In this document: piece after piece, positions 39,277 through 48,284 of the stretch
Position numbering within the stretch: position 1 is the first letter of the stretch
Layout of the letters: every line of letters begins with the position of its first letter
DNA from: Nostoc sp. NMS9
GTDB lineage: Bacteria; Cyanobacteriota; Cyanobacteriia; Cyanobacteriales; Nostocaceae
Reading direction: 5' to 3'
DNA: 64,000 nt
NCBI RefSeq assembly: GCF_017114995.1
Contig: NZ_JABXKL010000101.1
Location: forward strand, 1 to 64,000
The notes under the pieces: model-generated
Database searches by the model: none
What the model saw: only the letters and a program-made list of their open reading frames with translations
Told to the model about the DNA's origin: nothing
Made by a program: the position numbers and the translations under genes

Positions 39277-39588
39277 TCAGTTCTTTTTCACATCACGAGC
39301 CATATTAAGGTAGTAGTCATCAAGTTTGGCATTAGAACGACGGCGGTTAGTGGCAGGAATTTTACCAGTGTTATCCCGATTCGTTTGAATTGGCTGTTTA
39401 ACTGAAGCTTGCTTTATGCCTTGCACCTGATCAGATTCCAAGAAATAACCAGACTGAGAGAATCCGAAAAGCTTGGCAAAAAAACCAAATAAATTTCCGA
39501 AAAAATTAGAAATACTTTGGAATAAAACACCAAACAAGCCTTCAAAACGAAGGAACAAGTTCCGAATAATTTGGGTTAGACGAAGCAT
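39277..39588 (-). CDS. Conserved cyanobacterial protein with N-terminal amphipathic/membrane helix
   Basis: 103 aa. The first ~45 residues are very hydrophobic and Phe-rich (LFLRFEGLFGVLFQSISNFF, GNLFGFFAKLFGFS), probably one membrane-associated helix. The second half is polar and basic (ANRRRSNAKLDDYYLNMARDV type). Similar short proteins occur in heterocystous cyanobacteria, sometimes mis-annotated as dehydratase. The function is unknown. The reverse strand has a reasonable AGGTGC leader. No neighbour on the same strand is close enough for an operon. Confidence 0.55.
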   Translation of the reverse strand: MLRLTQIIRNLFLRFEGLFGVLFQSISNFFGNLFGFFAKLFGFSQSGYFLESDQVQGIKQASVKQPIQTNRDNTGKIPATNRRRSNAKLDDYYLNMARDVKKN

Positions 39589-39686
39589 AACAGCACCTTC
39601 AATGATTGCCTATTATCATTGTGACTCAATTTGGATTCGGGAATTGGTGATATGGCAAAAATCTACCAGTAGGTAGGTATAGCTCA

Positions 39687-39792
39687 ACTAGTACAGCACG
39701 GCGGAAGTAAACCACCCATTTCAAATCAATGAAACGCTTACGCTGTATTCATTTTTAATTTTTAATTTTTAATTCCGCCTTGCGGTACTAGT
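39687..39792. repeat. MITE-like element with 20-bp inverted ends
   Basis: ACTAGTACAGCACGGCGGAA at 39687 and its near-perfect reverse complement (TTCCGCCTTGCGGTACTAGT, ending 39792) bound an 86-nt centre with tandem TTTTTAATT repeats. I recall this as a frequent Nostocales intergenic repeat. It has no coding capacity. Confidence 0.6.
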
Positions 39793-39848
39793 ACTTAAGT
39801 TTGATATGGCAATTGCCGATCGCTCCGTCCGATCAATTCCCACAGCCC

Positions 39849-40739
39849 CTACTTTTCCTGAACCAGCAAAACCGACTTCACAGGACGCTTGATAGAATTT
39901 CCCTCCAAATCAACCTTCCCGTAAAAGGTTTTCCCATTGTAATAAAGCGAAGACGAACTTCCCCCATCCAGATTCATCGCTTGATCGGCACCAAGAGTTT
40001 TCATCAAATCAGCTAATGCTGGCAAAGATATTCCAGAGTTCGCGGGAGCCAAGGGTTTTTGAGCCACCATAACTAAAATAACGCTGCCATCACGGGTGAT
40101 ACCTACGGCAGTTCTGGCATTGCGTTGGTTGCTGCCAAGCGCATCTCGTTTATTGACATTGTCTACAAAGCCCTCTTTTTCTAAGGTGAGTTCTGGTAAT
40201 AGGCGTGGGCCAGCACCTATAGCATCAACTAACTGACAACCTGCTGGTGGTGACTGACTGTGTAGGGCAATGGAATAGCGAATAGTTTGCCCGCATAAGT
40301 AGCGACGGAATTCTGTGCGATTGAATATTTGACCCAAATAAGATTTTAAATTGGGATTGTTCACCAGCCGCTCGTTTTCCTTGGGATCGGCTATCAACTT
40401 TCCTTGTCGGACAACATAAGATGTAGTTTTTTGGTTGGCTGGGTCAAAAAAGCCTGCATTCAAAATAGCCACGGCTTGATGCTTTTGGGCAAATTCCTCT
40501 ACAGTGGCTACCTTCTGTGATAGTGCAGGAGTCACCAAAAATTTGCTATTAGCTGGAATCAACACAATGTGAGCGATGCTTTGGGGCAAAGTGCGATCGA
40601 AATAGCGGATAGTTTTTGGTGGTGAAGCCGCAATAGTGGGTATTGACGGTGTTGAAAAACGCAAATTAAACCACAACACCATTGCCAAACTAATTAATAT
40701 CAAAGCCAGTAGTTTGATTTTTCTCACTTTTAAACTCAT
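39849..40739 (-). CDS. Phosphodiester glycosidase (NAGPA) domain protein
   Basis: 296 aa. A single N-terminal transmembrane/signal segment (residues 9-27, LLALILISLAMVLWFNLRF) precedes an extracytoplasmic domain with AILNAGFFDPANQKTTSYVV near 95, the NARTAVGITRDGSVILVMVA strand, and LGADQAMNLDGGSSSSLYYN near 250. The NLDGGGS(S)-type motif defines the phosphodiester glycosidase (DUF2233/NAGPA) family. Human NAGPA removes GlcNAc from mannose-6-phosphate diesters; bacterial members are thought to act on cell-wall or exopolysaccharide phosphodiesters. The substrate here is unknown. Monocistronic and intact. Confidence 0.8.
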   Translation of the reverse strand: MSLKVRKIKLLALILISLAMVLWFNLRFSTPSIPTIAASPPKTIRYFDRTLPQSIAHIVLIPANSKFLVTPALSQKVATVEEFAQKHQAVAILNAGFFDPANQKTTSYVVRQGKLIADPKENERLVNNPNLKSYLGQIFNRTEFRRYLCGQTIRYSIALHSQSPPAGCQLVDAIGAGPRLLPELTLEKEGFVDNVNKRDALGSNQRNARTAVGITRDGSVILVMVAQKPLAPANSGISLPALADLMKTLGADQAMNLDGGSSSSLYYNGKTFYGKVDLEGNSIKRPVKSVLLVQEK

Positions 40740-40885
40740 TTGCAGTTAGATCAAAAAAGTTGATTTAGTTGATTTAATTAAAATACTTTAAGCTGAATAT
40801 AAGCAATTAACTTTAATTACTCCCGGTTCGCCCATTTTTTAGGGAGTTAGGAAAAGTATACCGAAGGGCATATTCCCAAAAAGAC

Positions 40886-41158
40886 TTGATTAGGTATATG
40901 TTCGCAACTATGGCTACTGAACCCATAATTACAAACAAAGGAGTCGATGATATACCTATACTTCTAACTCAAATAGAGCGTATAGGCGTACAACCGCTAA
41001 TCGATAAAAACTTCCGACAGACGGAAATTTGCAAGATAATTTTCAAAAAGTTAAGAGACAATATCTTGCTAGGCCTTATCAACCAGTGTTTACTTGCTTT
41101 ATGCCGCATTTATGCAACGCCTAAAATCGCTTTTTACGCCAATTTAACTTTAAAATAA
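40886..41158 (+). pseudogene. IS1634/DUF4277-type transposase, N-terminal fragment
   Basis: About 60 of the 90 codons match the DUF4277 N-terminal domain of cyanobacterial IS1634-type transposases: EPIITNKGVDDIPILLTQIE, then RIGVQPLIDKNF. The family would go on with a 'WVTVWLTHILSEADHRL' segment and a DDE core. Here the reading continues into unrelated residues (RQTEICKIIFKKLRDN) and stops at 41158. It is a degraded insertion sequence left end. Confidence 0.6.
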
Positions 41159-41272
41159 CTAAATTATCTAGATTCAATAGAATATGAATAGAGTTATCTT
41201 CAAAGAATATCAAGGAATAAAATATGTGCGCTATTGAATTGCGAAGTAGAAAACCAGTATCTTGCAATTGTC

Positions 41273-41290
41273 CACAGAGGTGTCTGTGGC
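41273..41290. promoter_or_regulatory. Small inverted repeat in the sigma-gene leader
   Basis: CCACAG-AGGTGT-CTGTGG is a perfect 6-bp inverted repeat about 50 nt upstream of the sigma-factor start. It could be an operator or a transcript hairpin. I cannot assign it to a known regulator. Confidence 0.3.
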
Positions 41291-41336
41291 TTTAATAGTT
41301 GCTTAAGTTCGGATCAATTTAAATTTTTAACTGCTT

Positions 41337-42527
41337 ATGCGTCCTCGTCAAAAAATTATCGAGATGTTCTCAACCTTCGTTGAGTTGGAAGGAGACAGAT
41401 TCAGCAAATGGTTGATTGATATCAAACTGCATCGAAATATTCAAAATTCCTTGGAGTCATCACCATTCGTCCCTAACTCAGAAAATTTTTGGGCGTTACA
41501 TTGGCACAAGTGCTGGCGAGAGGAATCTAATAGCCTTGCTAGAATGCATTTATCTGCTTATTTACAGGAACCAAATTATTGGGCTGCTAAAAAAACAATT
41601 GCCAAATTTACAAATGGTCAACATAGCCTAGGAGATTATTTTCAAATGGCGAATGCTGAACTTGAAACAATTCTCAAAAATTTTAATCTAGAAAAATGCT
41701 CTAACTTAAAAGCCTATGCTACTATGGCAGTTTCCAGTCGGCTAAAAGATATTTTACGCCAACGCAAAGAAGCTGATATTTGCACAAATTGGGCATTGTT
41801 ACGCAAAGTAAGCAAAAAGCAGTTATTAGAAGCTCTTGCTCAAGCTGGATTATCACCTATTCTAATTGCCCAATATCGACTCGCCTGGACTTGTTTCAAA
41901 GAACTGTATGTTCAAAACCAACCAGGTGGCACAAAGTCACTACCAGAACCAGAACCCCAACTTTGGGAAGCTATTGTCAACCTCTACAACCGTGAACGCC
42001 AAAATCAGTTAACTCAACCTACTCCACAATGCACGAGAGAGAAAATTGAACAGTGGTTAACCCAGACAGCTGTGTACGTGCGTGGTTATCTCTATCCACC
42101 TGTTAGTTCTCTAAATTTAGCGATATCAGAAGATGACTCTACAACGACTTTTGATTTGCCAGATCCATTCTCTGACTCATTAATAGCACAGATGATAGCC
42201 CAAGAGGATGCCCAAAACCAACAAAATCAACAATCTCAGATTGAAGCTGTTTTGTTAAAAACTTTACAAACTTTTGAGGCAAAAACCCAGGAAATACTTA
42301 AACTTTACTACCAACAGGGGTTGACTCAGCCACAGATTGTAAAACGTCTACAAATGAGTCAGCCTACCGTTTCTCGCCGACTGCTCAAAGCTAGAGAATT
42401 AATGCTAGCAGCGTTGATCCAATGGAGTCAAGATACGCTTAATATTTTTGTGACTTCCAACCTAGTTAATGATATGAGTAGTGCTTTGGAAGAATGGTTG
42501 AAAGTCAAGTATGGGGAATCTCGCTGA
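41337..42527 (+). CDS. Group-type sigma-70 family RNA polymerase sigma factor
   Basis: 396 aa. Residues about 40-120 contain the degenerate sigma region 2 (NFWALHWHKCWREESNSLAR, QEPNYWAAKKTIAKF). The C-terminal region 4 is clear: AKTQEILKLYYQQGLTQPQI, then QMSQPTVSRRLLKARELM (about 318-360), a standard helix-turn-helix. It belongs to the divergent sigma factors that head cyanobacterial clusters with DUF1822 and CHASE2/CHAT genes. Overlap with the following gene depends on the start chosen there (17 nt, or a 28-nt gap). The long central part is variable. The leader has a small inverted repeat at 41273. It probably directs transcription of its own cluster; that is inference from co-location. 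Confidence 0.75.
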   Translation: MRPRQKIIEMFSTFVELEGDRFSKWLIDIKLHRNIQNSLESSPFVPNSENFWALHWHKCWREESNSLARMHLSAYLQEPNYWAAKKTIAKFTNGQHSLGDYFQMANAELETILKNFNLEKCSNLKAYATMAVSSRLKDILRQRKEADICTNWALLRKVSKKQLLEALAQAGLSPILIAQYRLAWTCFKELYVQNQPGGTKSLPEPEPQLWEAIVNLYNRERQNQLTQPTPQCTREKIEQWLTQTAVYVRGYLYPPVSSLNLAISEDDSTTTFDLPDPFSDSLIAQMIAQEDAQNQQNQQSQIEAVLLKTLQTFEAKTQEILKLYYQQGLTQPQIVKRLQMSQPTVSRRLLKARELMLAALIQWSQDTLNIFVTSNLVNDMSSALEEWLKVKYGESR

Positions 42528-42555
42528 CATTATCAAAGATAAGAAGGTAGTAAAA

Positions 42556-43761
42556 ATGACTTCCGCTTTTACAGAACCGCAGGAACTCTTGTTAGAAATA
42601 TCACCATCATTACAGACAAGTTCTTGGCAAGAAAGCCAAATGTACGCCACACCTAGCAGTCGCTGGCGTGCTTACATGAATCAAATTTGTCTTCATGGGT
42701 TTCTGAATTGGGTAAAAGCTGAATATGTTCCAGAAGCAAGTATCTGGCACAGTTCCCCTGGTATTCCTGCTTTTTGGGAATTTGTCAATGGCACAGCAAT
42801 TTTGTTAAAGGAAAAGCGAATTGTTTTAATTCCCAGCGAGGCAATTGATGATAGCGAGTTAGAAGTTCCTCAAGAATGGGTAGACATACCCAGTTGGGCA
42901 GCAGACTATTATTTAGCAGTACAAGTCACACCAGATGGCGAGTGGGTAAGAATTTGGGGCTACATAACCCATCAAGAACTTAAATCACTAGCAGACTATG
43001 ACCAAGTAGATAGGACTTATTGTATAGATGCACGGCACTTAATTAAAGACCTGAATGCTTTTTGGATGACCTACCAATTTTGTGGAACAGAGGAGATGAA
43101 AGCGGAGATCGCTCCACTACCAGAATTATCGACTGTTCAAGTAGAAAATATTGTGCAACGGTTAAGTAATTCCTCTGTAACATTTCCTAGACTTGCAGTG
43201 CCATTTACAACCTGGGGAGTGCTATTAGAAAATGAGCAGTGGCGGCAGCGTTTGTACCAAGAAAGGCTGCGATATCTACGAGGGGCTGCGCCTACGCAAT
43301 TTTCAGAAGTACAAGTGAATCTCAGTCGTTGGCTGGAGCAGATTTACGATGCTTCTTGGCAAGCTATAGAGACTTTTTTTGAACCAAACTCTAGTAGCCT
43401 AGCTTTTAATTTCCGCACTTCTCCCGGGTTAAATGCTGCCGCTATCAAACGCGCCAAGCTGATTGACTTGGGAATGGAAATAGAGGCTCAAAAAGTTGTT
43501 TTATTAGTTGCCTTAATACCAGAAGCTAAGCAACAAGTTAAGATTCGCGTGCAGCTACATCCAGCTTGTAATCAACCTTACCTACCTACTACTATTAAAC
43601 TAGTTTTACTTTCAGATCAAGGGGAAATACTTCAACAAGTACAAGCAAGAATTCAAGATATTTATGTGCAGTTGAAACTCTTTGATGGGAAAGTGGGAGA
43701 ATGTTTTAGCATCCAGGTTACTCTTGATAGTTGCAAGATTACAGAAAATTTTGTGATTTAG
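42556..43761 (+). CDS. DUF1822 family protein
   Basis: 401 aa from ATG 42556 (MTSAFTEPQELLLEISPSLQ), preceded by AAGGTAG and matching the family's usual start; an ATG at 42511 would extend it into the sigma gene. Typical DUF1822 content: WRAYMNQICLHGFLNWVKAE (about 40), the WVDIPSWAADYYLAVQVTPD region, WVRIWGYITHQELKS, then a variable middle and a C-terminal KLIDLGMEIEAQKVVLLVAL segment. The function of DUF1822 proteins is not known. They are almost always paired with a sigma factor and CHASE2-type sensors in filamentous cyanobacteria, as here. A GGGGCTGCGCCTACGC repeat is embedded at about 43281-43300. Confidence 0.8.
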   Translation: MTSAFTEPQELLLEISPSLQTSSWQESQMYATPSSRWRAYMNQICLHGFLNWVKAEYVPEASIWHSSPGIPAFWEFVNGTAILLKEKRIVLIPSEAIDDSELEVPQEWVDIPSWAADYYLAVQVTPDGEWVRIWGYITHQELKSLADYDQVDRTYCIDARHLIKDLNAFWMTYQFCGTEEMKAEIAPLPELSTVQVENIVQRLSNSSVTFPRLAVPFTTWGVLLENEQWRQRLYQERLRYLRGAAPTQFSEVQVNLSRWLEQIYDASWQAIETFFEPNSSSLAFNFRTSPGLNAAAIKRAKLIDLGMEIEAQKVVLLVALIPEAKQQVKIRVQLHPACNQPYLPTTIKLVLLSDQGEILQQVQARIQDIYVQLKLFDGKVGECFSIQVTLDSCKITENFVI

Positions 43762-43874
43762 TTATTAAGAGCCATACTGAACAGGTTTTCTAAGAGGATG
43801 TTTTAAAAGGGTCTTGTGTTCTCATAATTACCACATCAAAGCATCTTTATGTTTAGTAAAAGTCCACTTAACTT

Positions 43875-46256
43875 ATGAGTAAGCTAGTTGTCTTCAGCTT
43901 CTTGGGAGGAGATTTAAATCAAGGATTTCCTGTTGTCACGGCTCAACTTTGGTGTCATAACCAATTTGTACCCGTGAAATTAACAGGGAGTCTGCCAGCA
44001 GCACCAGAACTAAGCGAACTCTACCGCAGATGGCAGTTACTCTATGCAGCAATTCATCAACGCCTGCGTAGCAATCAACGTATAAAAGTACATTCGCAAG
44101 ACATAATAACCAATATTTCTGTCAATGACTTCGATGAAATGTGTCAACAGCTACAAGTAAATATCAATGCTTGGTTGAAATTTGAGTCATTTCAGAATAT
44201 TGAACGGCAGTTGCGAACTTTACTCAGTCGTAATGATGAAATTAGAGTGATTTTTGAAACAAATATAGTTCTACTGCATCGCTTGCCTTGGCATCTGTGG
44301 CATTTTTTTGAAGATTACCCTAAAGCGGAATTAGCTTTGAGCAATCATGAGTATGCATCTCCTCAGGTATTACAAAAATCTCCCACAGGTAAAGTCAAAA
44401 TTTTAGCAATTCTAGGCAACAGAGTTGGTATTGATATTGATAAAGACGCCTCTTTATTACAAAGTTTAACAGATGCCCAAACCACGTTTCTCGTCGAACC
44501 AACACGGCAAAAACTTGACGAGTATCTCTGGAATCAGGATTGGGATATTCTATTTTTTGCCGGACATAGCGCTAGTATTGCTGACGGAGAGATGGGAGAA
44601 ATTTGCATCAATAAAACAGAAACTTTAGCAATTTCGCAGTTGAGAAATGCACTTAAGGCAGCAATTAGACGTGGTTTGAAACTGGCAATTTTCAATTCTT
44701 GTGACGGAATTGGTTTGGGACGAAATTTAGCTGATTTAAACATTCCCCAAATGATTGTCATGCGGGAAGGAGTACCAGATTTAATAGCACAGGAATTTTT
44801 AAAAAACTTTCTTACCGCCTTTGCAGATAGCAAACCATTTTACTTAGCTGTGCGAGAAGCGCGAGAAAGACTTCAAGGACTGGAAAATGAATTTCCTTGT
44901 GCCAGTTGGTTGCCAGTTATCTGTCAAAATCCCACAACTGTTCCTACTACGTGGCAAGAACTGTGCGGGAATTTTGCTGATACTGAATTTGTAGGTGAAG
45001 TTTCGACAAAGGGTAAAATTGCGGCACCAAAATCTAAACTTTGGACTGTGCTACTTAGTATTTTTATTGTGGCTGTTTCAACAGTAGGTTTGAGATACTT
45101 TGGAGCCTTTGAAAAAGTTGAACTGCAAACTTTTGATCAAATGCTACGGCTGCGACCCAAGGAAGACCCAGATCCAAGGTTGATAATTGTAGAAATAACT
45201 GAAAAAGATATTCAATCTCGACAAGAAAAAACGCTAGGGTTGAAATCAATTTCAGATAGTACTTTAGCAAGATTACTTAAGCAATTACAAAAGTATCAAC
45301 CGCGAATTATTGGATTAGATATTTATAGAGACTTTGCCGATCCCCCAAAGAAATTAAATCCAATACAGGTTACTACTGAACTTAGTAAAGAGAATGTTGT
45401 TGTTGTCTGCAAAAGCCGCGATCGTAAATATGACCCCCAAGGTGTTAAACCTCCGAAAGAAGTACCTGTAATACGTCAGGGTTTTACGGATGCAATTCAA
45501 GACCCAGATGGTATCGTCCGTCGCCAAATTTTAATGATGGCGCAAGAACCTTCTTCGACTTGTACAACACCTTATTCGCTCTCGTTGCAATTAGCTGCTC
45601 GTTACTTATCTTACGAAAATATTCAACCTAAATTTAATGAAGATTATGTACAGTTTGGCTCTAAAGTATTTAAACGCTTAAAACCTAGTCGCAGTGGTGG
45701 CTATCAACAAGAAGTTGATTTAGGCGGAAATCAAATACTTGTCAATTACCGTAATACCAATTATTTAAGAGTTTCCCTTGAAGATATATTGAGCGATAAA
45801 GTTAATCCTGAGCTACTGAAAGATAAGGTAGTTATCATTGGAGTGACAGCTAACACTGTCAGCGATACTTGGTCAACTCCCTACAGTAGTGCACAGCAAG
45901 ATTACCAAGAAATACCAGGCGTATTTATACAAGCGCAAATGGTTAGCCAAGTTTTGAGTGCTGTTTTAGACCAACGTCCAATTCTTTGGGTTTTGCCTTA
46001 CTGGGGCGATATTCTCTGGATATGCGGCTGGTCTGTAGTTGGGAGTCTGATTATTTGGCGGGTGCGATCGCTTTCACATCAGAGATGCGCCATCTTTGTG
46101 ACAGTTGTCATATTATATGGAGTTTGTGCGATCGCTCTTTTAAAACAAGGGCTATGGTTGCCATTTATTCCTTCTGCCTTTGCCGTGGTTGCAAGCGGTG
46201 TTGTTGTAGTGTTGATTCAACGCCGTCGGAATTTTTCACGATTCCACAACCCTTAG
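43875..46256 (+). CDS. CHAT caspase-like protease fused to a membrane CHASE2 sensor
   Basis: 793 aa. The first ~350 residues form a CHAT-type peptidase: His in DILFFAGHSAS (about 229) and Cys in LAIFNSCDGIGLG (about 276). A transmembrane helix follows (LWTVLLSIFIVAVSTVGLRY, about 385-405). Then comes a CHASE2 sensory domain on the outer side (DPDPRLIIVEITEKDIQSRQ; DPDGIVRRQILMM; LKDKVVIIGVTANTVSDTWS). Two to three helices close the protein from about 697. CHASE2 is thought to sense an extracytoplasmic signal, and CHAT proteases cleave partner proteins. The 113-nt gap to DUF1822 supports one operon with the sigma factor. The target of the protease is unknown. Confidence 0.8.
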   Translation: MSKLVVFSFLGGDLNQGFPVVTAQLWCHNQFVPVKLTGSLPAAPELSELYRRWQLLYAAIHQRLRSNQRIKVHSQDIITNISVNDFDEMCQQLQVNINAWLKFESFQNIERQLRTLLSRNDEIRVIFETNIVLLHRLPWHLWHFFEDYPKAELALSNHEYASPQVLQKSPTGKVKILAILGNRVGIDIDKDASLLQSLTDAQTTFLVEPTRQKLDEYLWNQDWDILFFAGHSASIADGEMGEICINKTETLAISQLRNALKAAIRRGLKLAIFNSCDGIGLGRNLADLNIPQMIVMREGVPDLIAQEFLKNFLTAFADSKPFYLAVREARERLQGLENEFPCASWLPVICQNPTTVPTTWQELCGNFADTEFVGEVSTKGKIAAPKSKLWTVLLSIFIVAVSTVGLRYFGAFEKVELQTFDQMLRLRPKEDPDPRLIIVEITEKDIQSRQEKTLGLKSISDSTLARLLKQLQKYQPRIIGLDIYRDFADPPKKLNPIQVTTELSKENVVVVCKSRDRKYDPQGVKPPKEVPVIRQGFTDAIQDPDGIVRRQILMMAQEPSSTCTTPYSLSLQLAARYLSYENIQPKFNEDYVQFGSKVFKRLKPSRSGGYQQEVDLGGNQILVNYRNTNYLRVSLEDILSDKVNPELLKDKVVIIGVTANTVSDTWSTPYSSAQQDYQEIPGVFIQAQMVSQVLSAVLDQRPILWVLPYWGDILWICGWSVVGSLIIWRVRSLSHQRCAIFVTVVILYGVCAIALLKQGLWLPFIPSAFAVVASGVVVVLIQRRRNFSRFHNP

Positions 46257-46280
46257 TTGAATAAAATTTTCCTTTACAAC

Positions 46281-46421
46281 TGATATCATGTCCGCCAAAT
46301 CACCCATAATAAAAGAACCCCACCCCCAACCCCTCCCCGCTTGCGGGGAGGGGAGCTAAAGCGCAGCTTTTGCGGGGTGGGGTTCCGGTTATTATGGTTA
46401 ATTACCCGGACATCATATGAA
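46281..46421. repeat. Long inverted repeat with internal GC hairpin (MITE-like or terminator)
   Basis: GATATCATGTCCG at 46281 pairs with CGGACATCATATG near 46406-46420, and AATAAAAGAACCCCACCCC pairs with GGGGTGGGGTTCCGGTTATT. Inside is the perfect CCCTCCCCGC/GCGGGGAGGG stem. The total length is about 140 nt. It comes right after the CHAT-CHASE2 gene and may also end its transcript. No coding content. Confidence 0.55.
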
Positions 46422-46626
46422 ACATAACCGTCAGATGAATCAAATGACTGCCAGTAGCTATAACTCAATAAGTGCCCACACCACGGTAATTGCAATAAAG
46501 CAACTGGTGCAAGATGTGAGTTTTGAGTTATCTAGTCAAACTCTAGAGGGCAGCGTAAACCGCGTTATTCAAGTGGTCAAAAAAGGGACTAAAAAATTGA
46601 AAAAATGGCTCAAAAAGTCTGCTTAA
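46417..46626 (+). CDS. Small protein with cationic amphipathic C-terminus
   Basis: 69 aa if it begins at ATG 46417; ATGs at 46435 and 46444 are alternatives, the first being inside the repeat arm. The N-terminal 25 residues are polar. The last 22 (VVKKGTKKLKKWLKKSA) are strongly basic and could form an amphipathic helix like that of antimicrobial or membrane-binding peptides. It lies between the CHAT-CHASE2 gene and the convergent exporter genes. No double-glycine leader is visible. It may be a real small gene, but coding evidence is limited to the composition. Confidence 0.35.
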   Translation: MKHNRQMNQMTASSYNSISAHTTVIAIKQLVQDVSFELSSQTLEGSVNRVIQVVKKGTKKLKKWLKKSA

Positions 46627-46743
46627 TCCTTTCGTCATCCTCAATTTTGAGCTTCTTTCATCACCTCAGCTTTGCTGAGTCAATTTGTCTTTAGTCTAAC
46701 ATCCTTCCCCTGCCCCCTGCTAAGAGATCAAGAGCCTCTTCGG

Positions 46744-48246
46744 TCACAAATCTGTCATTAACCTTGCCTTGCGAAGTACAAATTGCAGTACAGTTTCTTC
46801 GCGGGTAATAATATCAACTCTGCCATCCATACCCAATTGAATTTGACATTTCTTTGTACTGCGACCTAAAGCAAGTTTCTCTGGCTCAATTGTGACTTCG
46901 TAAAAAGCACCTACAGCAGTTGCTTTTGGAATAGAGTTCGTATCAGCATCTGCATCGTTTTTTTGGGAACTAACAGCATCAGGAGAAATCGCTTTGACAA
47001 CACCATTGAGAGTACCGTAATCAGGATAAGCACAAGCACTAACTCGCATTTGCACCTTTTGACCGACTTTTATCTTACCTTTTTCCTCAGAACCGACAGC
47101 TGCTTTGATCACTAAAGGTGCATGACTAGGAACAATTTGGACAACTTCCTCCCCAGCCCGGAGAGTTTGACCAGGGTTTCTCAAATTGAGCTTGGAAATA
47201 ATACCATCGGCTGTAGCGGTAATAGTAGTTTGCTTCAGGTCAATTTCGACTTGCTTGAATTCGCTAGTATCGCGCTCTAATTGTTTTTCCGTTTCAATTT
47301 TCTGTTTGAGAAGTTCTTGAAGTTCTCTTTCTAACGATGCTTTATTTACTTCCCCAGAAGCTTTTTCTTGAGCAATGCGTTCAGTCGCCATTGCTACCTC
47401 TGCATTGCTTGGGTTGAGGGCTACTTGAGTGCGATCGCGTTTAGCAATAGCCCCATTAACAGCTTGTTTTAGCCGTTCATTTGTTTTTTCTTGGGCTTTA
47501 TAAGTAGCTTTTTGCGCCTGTACAGCTTGTTCCTGCTGTTTCACAGCCAACTGTACTTCTTCAAGTTGATCGCGCGATAATGCCCCTTGTTTGGCAGCAC
47601 TGTCATATCGGTTCTGCTTTGATTTCGCTGCTCCTAAAGCAGCCTCAGTCGCATAGAGATTAGCTAGTGCTGATTGTAACTGTGCTTGCCCTGCATATAA
47701 TTCTTCTTGAGCCATTTTGACATTGGCTTCTGCTTCTTGGAGTTCACTGATACTGGTAATCTTTTTGTCTTGATGATCGCGATCGCGTCCCTGCAATTCA
47801 GCTTTAGCAGAGGCGATAGTCCGATTAGTGCGATCGCTTTCGGCTCGAATTTGACTATCGATTGCATTAATTTGCGGAACGGTTTGAATTAGTTGTAACC
47901 TAGCTTGTTGAATATTGGTTTGCAACTGGTTTTTTTTGGTTTGCAGTCGAGAGTCATCAATAGTGGCAATTCTATCTCCTTTTTGCAGTGTTTGATTTTC
48001 TTTGACGTAAATCTGCATTACCTGTCCTTCTGTCGCCGCCTGTACAATTGGCAATTCACCCGCAGGACGGACAACAGCTTGACCAATGACCGTAACTTTA
48101 TATTTAACAACCGAAGCCACAGGAACAGCTAACGACAAGGCAAACACGATAAATAGTCCGCCAAATGTAGTCCAACGACTAATTGGTGGGAGAAACTCGT
48201 TGTCTTGAACTAAGGGTAAAAAATTTGTTTGAGACTTACTAATCAT
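46744..48246 (-). CDS. HlyD-family membrane fusion protein of the C39 exporter
   Basis: 500 aa. A short cytoplasmic tail and one transmembrane helix (about 28-50, FGGLFIVFALSLAVPVASVV) are followed by the first half of a lipoyl/barrel (PAGELPIVQAATEGQVMQIY). A long coiled coil runs from about 90 to 340 (SRLQTKKNQLQTNIQQARLQ; ATERIAQEKASGEVNKASLE). Then comes the second half (ADGIISKLNLRNPGQTLRAG; EEKGKIKVGQKVQMRVSACA). It is a typical periplasmic adaptor that bridges an inner-membrane ABC exporter and an outer-membrane channel. It lies 38 nt after the ABC gene in the same direction, so the two form an operon. No TolC-like gene is in the window. The KNDADADTNSIPK insert in the last third is somewhat unusual. 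Confidence 0.85.
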   Translation of the reverse strand: MISKSQTNFLPLVQDNEFLPPISRWTTFGGLFIVFALSLAVPVASVVKYKVTVIGQAVVRPAGELPIVQAATEGQVMQIYVKENQTLQKGDRIATIDDSRLQTKKNQLQTNIQQARLQLIQTVPQINAIDSQIRAESDRTNRTIASAKAELQGRDRDHQDKKITSISELQEAEANVKMAQEELYAGQAQLQSALANLYATEAALGAAKSKQNRYDSAAKQGALSRDQLEEVQLAVKQQEQAVQAQKATYKAQEKTNERLKQAVNGAIAKRDRTQVALNPSNAEVAMATERIAQEKASGEVNKASLERELQELLKQKIETEKQLERDTSEFKQVEIDLKQTTITATADGIISKLNLRNPGQTLRAGEEVVQIVPSHAPLVIKAAVGSEEKGKIKVGQKVQMRVSACAYPDYGTLNGVVKAISPDAVSSQKNDADADTNSIPKATAVGAFYEVTIEPEKLALGRSTKKCQIQLGMDGRVDIITREETVLQFVLRKARLMTDL

Positions 48247-48284
48247 AAGCTATAAATATCTCTAAAATGTCTAATAAACATTAA

